Assembly (NCBI GenBank): GCA_037013685.1 | Contig: CM072894.1 | Coordinates: 14,271,449 to 14,335,448, forward strand | Origin: Acridotheres tristis | Lineage: Eukaryota > Chordata > Aves > Passeriformes > Sturnidae | Length of the DNA stretch: 64,000 nucleotides | Direction of reading: 5' to 3' | In this document: one piece after another, positions 39,301 to 51,600 of the stretch | Layout: the number at the start of each line of letters is the position of its first letter | How positions within the stretch are numbered: position 1 is the first letter of the stretch | Program-made: the position numbers and the translations under genes | Notes under the pieces: model-generated | The model's database searches: none | The model's input: the letters and a program-made list of their open reading frames with translations, nothing else | Told to the model about the DNA's origin: nothing

Positions 39301-42300
39301 ACAAAAATAAAGAATTTTCTTGGTATTTATGAAACCATTTGTTCTACAAAAAGCTGTCCTTTCTGAAAAGGACATTCAAGTTGCTGCTTCGATGATAAAT
39401 CAAAAAAACTTTTCATGAGAGGCACATTATGGAGCACACACATCTTGAAACATCTTACAAGCAAAATTAAATATATGCATTGTACTGTAATTTCAAAAGA
39501 CCTCCTGTTCTTTCCCAATGTAAGTCTCTTTTAAAAAACAGAAGTCTTTGAAGATGTATGACATAAGATAAGACATTGCTATCAGCCAACACCCACTTGA
39601 GAAAAACAGGCCAATTCACCAGCTGACAGCAAGGTTAAAAATCAGATTTGATCAAAAATTTTCTCCAGAATTAATTAACTGAAGGATAAAAGCTGACTTT
39701 TCAAGGCTAGACTTTCTCAGATTGTACTACATTTATATTCTATGTTTTAATATTTTGATGACAGTTCTATGTCTATCTGCTAACAATGTCCAAATCCCTT
39801 TTGATTACTTTTAGAAGGAGCAGAGTGGCTGCTTAGCTGCAGGGAAGGAGCAGAGGCACAGAGCTTCCTGCTCTCTGCTATGCCTTGTTTGGATTAGGAG
39901 ATGATCAGCTATGGATCTCATAGCTGCATTTTGGATCTTCAAGAGTGGAAACTTTTAATAATCTTTCGCTGGAAGAAATTTTTTTACGAGTGATTTAAAT
40001 AGTCTTCTTAATTGTCATGAAGTTGTTTCTTTTCCAAAATCATACAGATCATTGGTTGTTTTCCTAGTGTCTATAAGGAAATTGAAGCTGCAGATGCAAA
40101 CTTTGCATCTTAAGTCTGTCTCTAATTGTCTAACGTGTCTGTTGAAGGAAAAATAATTTGCAAGTGCATTTATTTCTTTGGATTAAAAGTTGAAAGGTAA
40201 GAATAAAGTGAAAAAGACTTTGTAGTTTCAATTCATAGTAATTCATAGAAATATATCTGAAAGGGAAAAAGATGCAGATTTCTTGACAGAAAGAAGAAGG
40301 CAATGTGAGACAAATTATGATAAGACTGCATTATAATTAAAATTCTAATTGCCAATTCTAAGGCATACCATCTCTAAAAAGCATGCTTTTAAGTAAGAGT
40401 ACTGTTTAAAGACTGAAGGTTATCTGGTTAGGACTCAAAATAAAAACTCCTTGATGAGTTTCTGATTCTGAGTTATGTCTCTGTTAGTATTGGATGATGT
40501 AATAAATTAATACAAAAGCGTCATTACTTAATGATTTTTATCCTACTGATTTATGTTATTTCATTGTAAATAACTGGTGCTCTAAATTCTCTGAATGAAA
40601 TTCAAACCTATTAATATTCATGAATTATAAAAATATACTATTTTAGATCTTGCAGTTATTCATAAGTTGAAGCAGAAAAGTATCTTCAGAACAAAATTTG
40701 TATCACTCTAAATAAAATACAGGGAACTGAATGAAATATCTGACATCCTGTTGAAGAGGTCTGGGCACCACTTTGCATATCAGGTTTCTTTTTCATCAAT
40801 TTATCCATCTTCTTCTTAGTGACAATCCTACTATTGCAATGAAGTGTGACTGTACATGGCTAAAGTTTCTTTTTCCCTTCATTCATAAAATACTGGATTT
40901 TAGCTTCTATTTCCTCAGGAAACATGGACTCTGTTAGCATAAAAGTCTAGTGGCAGACCATGGGTAACATTGTGCATGGTGTGGTATAATCTGTTGTTAG
41001 CTGCCAGGGCTAGATATTGGTGATGTAAAAAACTGGACCAAGAGGAGCCCATACCATGCCCAGCAATATTACATTGACGTGCTGTTCACTGGAGAGAGGA
41101 CATTGGTCTCTGACTGTTGAGTTGGTGGGCCAGAATCTTCCTGGGAAACACAAAATATGGCAATGATCCTGTAAATTTGGAAGGGTTTATTGCTGTCATC
41201 ACTACAGAAAGGTTGTTATGTCCCATCCCATCCCACCATCTAGATGGCTTCCGCAGCTATCCAGTTTTCCTAGTGTTAATAATGGCCCTAAAATAGAAAA
41301 TCATCATGGGAACTAATTGGTGTGTGTGGTAGGGAGGTAGCAAGCTGTTAGTACATCTCTCCAGTCTGTGCTATTAGGTGTGAACAGGTTTCTGGAGCTG
41401 CTGAATACTTCAGTTTCTCTCATTTAGCAGAGTTATGTTTGATCAGCAAAGGATTTTAGTTATTGGAGATGAGTTTTCACTGATACAGGGGGGTTTAGTC
41501 AAGTGTGAGATGTGTCACACTGGATCTCAGATAAGAAAATGAGGTATTAATCGAACTTAGAGCATCTTCAAGTTCAGTCCTGATCCTAACATGCTGAAGC
41601 AGGCCAAACTGGTACAAATATGAATGAATATAGAAGAGAAATAAGGGGAAAATGTTCCAAATTCTTGTAGTAGTGAAGCTCTGGAAGAGATTTCTACTAA
41701 GAAAAGGATTGTTTTGAATTCAGAACTCCGTTTCAGTAAGGCATTGATTGACAGTAGTGTTTCAGTGTTGGAATACTGGCCTTGTTTGACTAGAAGTTCC
41801 CATCCTGTGCTTCTAAGCCTGCTAACATGCAGGTATGTATGTATTTTCACTCACCTGAACTATAAATCTGGTAATAGATCAGTGGGAATGTTCACAGTTC
41901 CATTGTTAACATGATGAAAGGCTGGAAGGATCAGGACTTTGACTTTCCATAATTTGGCAAAAGGATCTTCTGAGTCTGAACTACTAAATATTACCAAAAG
42001 TGCAAACAGTTCCTAAAGCCTGCTGTGGTACACACAGAGAAGGTTGTGGTCTCACCACAGAAATCGGAAATCTTGAGGAATGCCCTTAAGAGTTTTGGAC
42101 TTTTCTTGTTTGTTTCATCCCTCAAAAGAATGAAAGAACTTTGGGCTACCAAGTTGCATGATGTGTAGTGTTTCTTGAATTCTGCATTTCACTTATGTGC
42201 TTTCCATGTGATTGCTCTTACCAGGAAACAGGGTGCACACTTGTAAAATTTCCTCAGTAAAAGTCAGATTTCACAAAAATTATTTAAAAGTACATCTCAA

Positions 42301-45300
42301 ACTATAATCACACATTACTTCATATTAATGCAGGTTTTAAGTCTGAGTAGATTTTATAGTATAAAAAAGCACCTTCTTTGTCTCTATATGAGTCAAGTGA
42401 ATAATTCAACATGAATAATTTATAAGATGAATTGAGGTTCCTCTTTCATGTACCACCTACATGAAATAATTTAATTTATTTTAATTTTTTTTTTTCCTTT
42501 TAATTCTGAGGTAATATGCAGATCTGAAAGCAGACCTTCCTTATCTAATGGTGCTTGGTCAAATAAGATCCGTGTTTCTGTATCTTGAATGGATGAGCAG
42601 AATATAAATATGTTGTGGAAGCAGATGTTATAATTACAGATTTTAAATCTGCTTTTGACAAACACTGCTTAATATGAAACCTGCTCTCAGACGTTATTAC
42701 CAGGAGTAACGTGAATAGGATAAGATGCTTACGTAAATCAAATACAACAGAGAGATCAGAATCATCTCTGAATTCACGTGCAGGTATTTTTGTGGTGAAT
42801 CCTCTTTTGGAGTAGGTAAAGAGGAGGAGTGCTGCCTGTTCTGAGGTGCAGGGCAGTGGGCAGGGGCAGAGAGCTCTGTGGTGCCTCCAGAGAGAGCAGC
42901 ACCAGCTGACAGACAAGGAATGGCTGAGTATTCCCAGTGTTCCCTTGGTACAGCAAAGACTGCCTGTGTACAGGTTAGGGCACTCTCAGTCTCTAAAACA
43001 CACCGACAGCCAACCAATTCCAAGCTGCCCAAAAGAATGAAGTAGGAGCTGCCTTCCTCCTATGTCTGTACCAACTCAGAAAGTATCAGGCCTATCACAC
43101 TTATTTTATAGAGAATTTTAGACTCTTAATCCTATTTAAATTTTAATGTGAAGGCTTGTTATAGTTTCTATAATTTGAGGCATTAAAAGCAGATGAAGCA
43201 TCTTTAATCATAAAAGCTTCGTTGCTCTAATTTATGATACCTGCATTTTAAGCCTACCATAAAGTGGATTGTGTTTGGGGCGATGATAGTTCTCAGTAAG
43301 CAAATGTGATCCATCAGGAAACCTGTTTACATTAAAGCACTTTGACAGCACCAGTAATTAAACCTGTTTCCCAGATGCAGAGCAATATTTTAAATGCCCC
43401 TTTGGCTACAATACCATTCAGATTTGTCTGTCTTTTGCCCTTATCATCCACTGTAAAAATAAGATAATGAGAAGATGGGAAATATAAGGAGGGCTGGACT
43501 AGCAATTAATAATCTAAGAATGCAATCAAAATGTTAAAATATTGTTTTAACTGATTTGTGTACTAGTTTGTATGACACTGAAAAATCCCTTTGTATGTTT
43601 CCATGTGCTTGAGAAACAGTAATAGGAAATCATGGCACCAGTGCTTGCTGCTGTGAAAAGTTATAGCCTAAGATGATAATTTCTGACTTTGAAGTGTGAG
43701 TTGGCTCTAGAATATAGCTATGCAGAGGTTTTTATGCAGACAGCATGTGATTTTATTTCTGTCAACCTTGCTTTGAATAACAGTGCATGAAAACTGGCAA
43801 ACACTAAAACCTGATGAACTTATGAAAGCATAATTTGGACAAATACATACTCATGCCATGAAGCCAAGGGTAAGGTCTATTTGACTTACACACAGCATAG
43901 TTCAGATGCTGCTCCCTGTCAGACCAACTAAATTCTAACATCTCTGCCCATGCTAACTTGCTTCCTATCAGCCTCCATCTCAAAAGCCCCAGACTGACAT
44001 GTAACCATCCACTTATTGATATTTTTTGGAAGTAACCAGTCAGTTCTGCTCTTCCCTTCATCAGCCAACACAACAGGCTACAGTGCTGCATTTCCAACCA
44101 TGCATGAAAGCCGTTGGAGGAAATCTTTGGAAGAAGAGTTCCAGACATAGGTGTGCTCTTGGCGCTCTAACCAACATATAATTTTGTAATTCTGAAGATG
44201 AGGCCCTGGCACACGTAGCTGTTTAATTCTTTCCTGGCTTTTGCAGATTGTCAAGGTCTGTATATCAAAAGTGGGCAGGTCGGCCTGGGAAATCTGATTA
44301 CGTTGGGAGAATGTGGTGACTTCTAGCAATGAGCTGAAAGCAGGAATAGCAATCCATCATGAGAAGTTTTGAGAGGGAACGGGACATTCATAGGAGCTGT
44401 GAAGAAGAAAGAATTTAACACTACCCTATTGCACAGCCAAATATGTTGCTCTTTCCAATACAGTATTTTCTACAGCTGTTGAACAGAGAATTTTCACCAC
44501 TTGTACATGCTTGAGAGCATCTCTATCATGTGCTTAACTGTAGTATTTATCACTTAAAAACACCTTTAAAAAATCAGAAAGGTATAATTTTTGAAATATG
44601 AAATGTCATCATTATTATTCTTACACAGTTTATATGCAAATACATGCTTCCCCCCAAGCTTGAATTCACGGAAAATTAAATGGAAAAGCTTTTTTCTCCT
44701 TTCATGTATTTTTTCTCTCATATTGTGAAATAAGGCATTCCACAAAACGGGCATGTCACTTGTACAATCTATAGTCATTACATTGCAATCTTAAATGCTG
44801 AATCAGGAACCCTGGGATATCTTCATATTCAGTGCTAATTGAATAATTTCTGTGGCTGCTCACCAGCTCTGCACTGTGTCAGGAAGCTGTGTGGAAATAT
44901 TACTATCATGGGTCTATGCCTGGTGCAGATGAGAACCACATCAGAATCAAAGGGATTTTTGAGTAGTTATTAATTTCTCTAAATCTATAAGTATACACAT
45001 ATATTTGTTAGAAGCAGAAGTGACGGTTCAACATCCATTTTATTGATAATGGAAGTGATCTGATTTAGCACAGTTACAATAGTCATGTTTTTATACATAT
45101 GATACAGAAGCTATTTGTTTAAAAACCACAACACAGCAGATTACCTGAGACATTGCTCTTAAAAGGAAAATATGGTCACTATTCATAAAGCTATTGTCAG
45201 AGGGCATAACTGGGCTCTGTGTGTCCTAATGCATCTACATGCTGCTCAGCTGAAGCACAGCACACTCATTTCTGTCTGGGTTTCTGGGGTAAGAGGCTGC

Positions 45301-48290
45301 CTGGATCGCTAGAGAACTGGCAAAGCCTGTCTCCTAAGCAGCATAAGGAATATCTGTTAGGAGTAGTTGTAAAAACCTGTTCATAGGAAAGTTCGTAGTT
45401 TGCAACAATGACTTGTGTTGTACAAAATGCCAGCTCTGTGCCATGCTGTGTGCTGTATCTCTCTAGTGTTTATATACAAACAATCAAAGTACTCCTGTAA
45501 CCACGGGACTGGGTCATGTCCTGTCTTGTTCATTGGGGAATTAATTGTGCTTGTTTTAGAGTTAGCTGTTAAGGAGATTAGGAAGGTGAAGCATAGCAGG
45601 GTGGCTGTGGTTGCATGGCAACTGGAAAGAACAGTAACATCTGGTATTCTTAATTTTCTTAGAACCTATAGGTCTTTGTGCCATTATATGAGTATTATTA
45701 TTTCTACAACCATGCCTCTTTTTTGTTATTTGTTAGCCAATAGATAATGTCCTTGATGTTACCCGTTGACCCAAGGGCAAAGTGAGATATAACATTGAAT
45801 GCTGTGATGTTAAAGTCAGCTTCCTAATTGCCAGGCACAGTTAGCCCCAGAGGACACTCTTCAGCAGCAGCATAGAGGGAAAGGTTTTTCCTCACAGGAA
45901 AGACCGGCTTTGAGGGTAGTCAGCCAGTGCTGTTGGTTACTTCATCATAGGGTGTGTCTCCTGAAACAATCAGCCTAGTTGAAGTTTTGTTTACTGTCCA
46001 CCTATCTGCAGGAGTATTTCTTTCCTTTTAGGAGGGCAGGAAGACCAGGCCAGCTGTCACAAGAATGGCCTCTATAAGGAAAACTGCATCAAATACACTT
46101 TAACTCCTCTTCCTTCATAATCTCCCCACTTGTGTCTCTGAATGCTTTATGTTTTGTTTCTGACAAACAAAGGAGCTTTATTAAAGCAGTGCTTTACTCC
46201 ATTCATTTTTGAAATAAAAAATCATTAAGTGATGTGTTGTCAAGTGTAGACCAGACTGGTTTTGTTCATCTGCCTTTAGCATTTGACATCACTCCCCACC
46301 CCATGGCTTTCTTCAGTAGTTACTTTAAAATTAAAGGAGCAGGGTTTTCCACAGAGCTTCCCACTAGGGAGCTGCAAACAGGCTCAGCAAGTGCCACAGC
46401 ACTTGGCTGGTACTGAGCCTTGGAAAACCTCCCTGGCCTTGCCACACCAGGGACAGGTCTATTTTAAGCTCTCCTTGCCTCTGTGTAGGGACCCAAACCA
46501 GCCCATTTCTAGGACAAAGCTGCTGATTTCATCAAACCTGACTGACAGTGGGGCTTTGGAGAGCAAAAGCTCAAAGGGAGGGTGAACATGCTCAGCACCT
46601 CTCTCCTCTGGACACACTGATCTGCTCAATGCCAAACAGAAAAGAAAAAATAATGCCAAAAGCATGCCAGAACCCCTTTTTCAGCCTGAGCCCATTGCTG
46701 GAAAGATCAAGCAGAGACCTGGAGTTTTGTGAACATCAACCAGGAAATATTTTCTTCAGTCAATGAACTTCAGTGAACCTTCTGTGTGCGTTTGCTTGGC
46801 TGGTACAATTCTCATTGTCTCCCAAGAAGCTGTTGAGAGCACTTTGAAAAAGCTAAGAATTGTTTAAATGTAGCAAATTAATTTCTTATATTTTAAAATA
46901 TTGACTAGACTAGCAGATTTTATAACTGATGCATAAAAATTTCCTTTTGCGTATTCTGCCTTTAAGACTTCATTTTATAATACCACCTTTGTAAATCCTC
47001 TTTTGCTATTTCCTATTCATCCTTTTGTTCAGATCTTTTTGAGACTCAGCCCAGATTAGAATTCATCATGTCTTAAAAAAAATGAGATGCTAAAGGTATT
47101 CTTTCTTCAATGTGCATCTCCAGCCTTTCTTGACAGGCTGTCAAGAAATATGTCTCTAAAAAGCCAGGTTAGATCCTCAGAGACAACCAGTGATGCAGTT
47201 CTTAGTAATGTGCTAAAACCCAGTCAGAGTGCACCTTATTGTTGCTGTGTGCAGTGATGTGACATGTGAGTTATTTGTTTGCTCTGCCATAAGATAGCAT
47301 TAGGGGATATAATGTGAACAGATCACTCATTTGTGGAAATATTTATGGTGCTGCTTTCGAGGGATCATTCAATTCAAAAGCAGATGGCAAAGCATGGATA
47401 TTCATGGACTATTTTAAAAGCTATCTTAGGTAAAATGTTTTTCACATGGAGCAGCTAAAGCCTGTAACATTCTGATATTTTACAACATTTATTACTTAAT
47501 GTTTACATATATTTACAATACATCTTCATAAATGCTACTCAAGCAAGAATTTGCTAGTTCCAGTTTTTATTACAGTATATCCCATGCGTTCTTTATTACT
47601 CAGGCCTCTGACCCTGCGAATATCTACACATGACTTAAATAATACTCCGCTGGGGGATGGGGGAGAGCTACCGTGCTCAGCAGTATTCCTAGCATGGCAA
47701 ACTCTGGGAACATGTGGTGTGTGTGAAGATTTTCAGTTATCAGGGGATTTGAGACCTCCATCTCATGAAAGCTAAAAGGAGTTTAGCTCTAGAAGTGATG
47801 ATCTTGTCTGCTCAGAACTGCAGAATCCTTCTAAGGTGTTACTTGGAGCCTCCAGAAAACAAATCTTTTTTAGAGATAATGTCCGAAGGGTTTACTATTC
47901 TGCAAATACAAATTAAGGTAATTGTGAAGTGGCTGTTTTGGTAATTTCATGTCATGCTTGCCCAACTGCTCGAAGCCCAGCTTTCTATGGTTCAGTGTTT
48001 CAAAAAGAAGGTGAAAAAAAGTCTGTTTTAAGTCACTATTTGTGTTGAGTTGGAGGACTAGCCTTTTCCATAGGATAGATGGTTTAACATGTATTAAAAT
48101 GCCACAAATTTTTCAGCTTCCTGATTGTGTTTGGTGTCCCTCACTCAGCATCTCCTGGGCTGCCTCTTCCTTACTGCCTTTGCTTCTTCAGGAACATCCA
48201 CATGCCCTCTCCACACAGTGGCTTTAGAGATCCACACACTGAAGTTTGACATAAAAGGAAAAAAAAATCAGAATGTACTTTAAAATTACT
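36363..48290. other. Intergenic AT-rich sequence
   Basis: No coding exon recognised. Open frames at 37199-37504 (+), 43804-44148 (-) and 44078-44329 (-) are unidentified. A 23-bp palindrome is at 47126-47148. Confidence 0.7.
47126..47148. repeat. Perfect 11-bp inverted repeat with 1-bp centre
   Basis: TTTCTTGACAG, a central G, then CTGTCAAGAAA form a nearly perfect palindrome. It could be a dimeric protein-binding site or chance. Confidence 0.9.
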
Positions 48291-48319
48291 CCCTCGGTAA
48301 ACGTTGTGACACAGCACTT

Positions 48320-48680
48320 TGCTTTACCCATTGCAGCTGTGCTCACTTGCAGTGCTCTTGTTCCCAGCTGTCCCCATTGTATTGTGGTGCCCCAGGTATG
48401 GGTTTATGGCCCTGGGTCCCAGCTGGGGCTGTTTGGGCTGTTCCCATTGCCCAGCAGTTTGCAATGAGCAAATGAGCTGTGCCAGAGCCTGATTGGTTGG
48501 GATGGGCCCAGCCTGGGGCTTTTCCCTGTGCCTAGGGGCGGGTAGGGGCTTTGGCTGCAGTGCAGGAGTTGCTAGGAGTGAGGGGCTTGCATCAATTTTG
48601 TGTAGGTTCCTTCCCACAGGATGGGCAGGTAAGTCGTTATGATTTTATGTCACTGAGGCTGTCAGGCTCTGGATGGTGAG
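48320..48680 (+). promoter_or_regulatory. Promoter/first-exon-like island
   Basis: A locally GC-richer block contains an inverted CCAAT box (ATTGG, 48492-48496), a GC box (GGGGCGGG, 48535-48542) and, 86 bp after it, the consensus donor GGGCAG|GTAAGT (GT at 48629). A second donor, GGATG|GTGAGT, follows (GT at 48676), then a T-rich acceptor-like tract ending CTGTATAG at 48807. The order fits a plus-strand first exon. No coding content is recognised. It could start a lncRNA or the 5' UTR of the next gene; in the human locus the neighbour in this direction and orientation is CWC22, which I cannot confirm here. Confidence 0.35.
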
Positions 48681-51600
48681 TACCTTTGATAGAGGAAGTA
48701 GGGGCTGAAGTGCATTAAGATACTACAGCTGTTTCCTAAGCAAGTTTCTTTTGAAGTGTTTTGTGTTCTTTTTTTCTGTTGTTTTTTTTTCTTCTGTGAC
48801 TGTATAGATATGCAGCTATAGTGCTGAGTGTGGGTTGGATTATCTTGGTTGTGTTCTGTTGCTGAGAAAATACTGGTACTGGGGTTTGATTAACTTGAGC
48901 TTTGCTGAGTTGAATGCCATGATCCCTGCACTGCTGGAGTATCTTCAGATCTTAGGGAGAGATTTTTATCCTTTTTATTGTTTCCATTTTGTCTATAGCT
49001 CTCATGGTAATGAAAATTGTTGTTAGAGTATCCTGCTGCTTCTCTCTCCCCCATCTACCCCAGCCTTAGTATAGTTATTTCATGTTAAAATTGAAATAAG
49101 CTCTATGACTGAATGTGACCTCCTCATCCACTGTGGACTGTGCTTGTTCTTAAGCAGTGCTTTTGGGAGGGGACCATCCTTCAGACCTAACTCCTTGCTT
49201 TATTTCCATCTTTGTTCTTCTACAGCTTTACAGTGCTGGTCTGTTTCTACTCCTACAAATTGGATTGCCCTACAACTAACAGTAAATGTATTTGGTGCCA
49301 TAGCAGAAACAGTATGTGCTCTGGGAAATACCTTCCCATGAGCATTCAAAGGCTGATGTAGAGTATGTACTTATATGCATATGTATGTGGTGTTTATTAA
49401 AATGTGCTTAAGTAAGTATTAATAATGGATACAATGATAATGTTTGTTATGGGTTTTCAACCCACTGGGGAAAGTGGAGTATAAACTACGACTTGAAATA
49501 TTTCCCTGTTGAAAATAGGTGGATTACAACTACTGCAGTTTGCTCACTTTTCAGGAAAGCTATTAGTTAAATCTCATTAATGCCATAAATTGTCTGTAGG
49601 AGATAATATGCCTCTGAAAAATGCTCTTGAATAGGTAAGTACTTCTGTACAGGCATGTTAACAGCATAGCATTGATGGAAGCTGTTCTTTCTGACTTAAA
49701 TGCACTCTCTCTGTTGTCTGTCCTTATAGAGGAAGACCTGGATAGAATAGACCTGGGATTTGCTGTCCTTGTTCACTTTGGTCTAATGTGGTACTGACTT
49801 CGGTAGGAAAAGTTGGAAACTTAGATTGGCTAAGATGGTGTGCAGAGTTTGTGTGTGCTATTTGGGTTATTTAAGCCTGGTTTCCACCGTCGTTCATGTT
49901 CTATGGTGGTTTGTGCTATGAAAGCCTGTGAAATATTACAGCAGGACTCTTTCAAATTCCTCGTCTTGCCTAGCAAAAAGATTACTAAGGGGTAAAAGCA
50001 AAACAAACAAATGAGACTCAGCAAAACTTACTGACTCTGCACAATGTTGAGACAGGCAGTCTGTGGTAGGCTTTAAATGAAACAAGAACACAGGGGACTA
50101 TATTTAATTTAAACACCACTCATCCTAAAATAACTTAACCTGTGGAATGATTGCTGTGCAAACACTGTAATAATATAGCTGAGCTGTCACTTCAGTCAGT
50201 ATTTAATAGTCTCTGGCCGATTTCATTATTAACACTTAGAACACTTCATGAAAAGTGATGAAAGTACCGATATGTAACCTGTACTGAAATCTCCAAGATC
50301 CCACAGAACATTTTTGTAGCTACTGCCTGACACTTCTCAAGGGGGACTGCAAATGGTTGTGAACTTGAGCTGTTAGCAGCAGATGCCAAAACTCCTCCTG
50401 TTTCAAAATTGCAAACAAAGTAAATGAAATGGGCTCCTCACAGTTTTTCTTCTATGTGGTCTGTGTGGAAGCCTGGTAAGGGAGATGAAATGTTTCCTCC
50501 TGCTATTGCGAATGATTTGGAATTATTTTTTCTCTTAATTTAAGTTTATATGAAGACCATGCTGATATATTGTACTGGCTGGAAGATGTATTGAAGGAAC
50601 AACCCAAGAATAAATGCCAAAAAAAGACTGTAGCTGCAGAAAAAAGTGCCTGAAGCTGTGCTGTTAGTGTTTTTTTTTTTTTTTTACTACCCTGTATTCC
50701 AAAGGATCTTTTCCACAACACAGGTCCTGATGTTCGTGGAAAGAAGCAGACTACCCAAAAGTTTGATAACAATTTATACTTGTGTGTGCATATAGATGCT
50801 GTAGTTATGGTGCAAGTATGAGAGAGTACCACTAAATTCATTAGAGTTCCTGTGGTTTTTTTAAGGCTCCAGAAATAGGCTTCTCTTATAGTGGGAGAGA
50901 GTATGTGGGTTTCTGCTTGGGTTCTCTGAGCTTTGGTGGAGATGGTTGATGTAGCTGTGGCTGGGTTGATGATTGTTAGTAACAGCTGGCACAGGGCTTG
51001 GTCATTGTCTGAAGGAGCCAAAATGGAATCCCTAGAGATCCTGGTTATTTCCTTAGTTCCTGGCATCAGCTCAAGCCATAAGTCACGACCTTCCTATGTT
51101 GAATTACAGCAGTTGGGAAGTTTGTATATTTCCATTAGTGCCAGATAATTAAGTAGTGTTAATTTGAACGTGATCTTAACTTTAGGTGCACCTGTGCTGG
51201 TACCTGGCCTGGAATAAACATGAGCATGGAGCTTCTGGCCTTCTAGGCAAGAAGTATATGGGAGAGATGAGGCAAGTGATGCAGGATCTCCATGGTTAAC
51301 GTGCAGAAAGCCCCTTGGACAGGACATTGCTGTTCTGCCTCCTTCAACTTCTCTAAGTACCTAGGAATGCCTCAAGGCATTTGACTGGTATCGAGTGGTC
51401 ATCTGAGTTACTGTGTTCTGGTCTGAAGCTTATGTCATGGCATTAAGAAAACACTGGTTAAAATGATAGGGGGTCACTAATAACTGAATTTTAATAATGA
51501 ATTCCCAGCTTAGGTGTCTCCACTGGGTGCATTGGTTTTTCTTTCTGGACAAGTGCATTTCAGGTAACAAAAAGGGTAGTGAGAGTCACTTTTCCTTAAA

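Noticed and set aside
43804..44329. Two adjacent minus-strand frames (114 and 83 codons), considered as a broken gene
   Set aside because: No recognisable domain, and they overlap in different phases. Nothing beyond openness supports coding.
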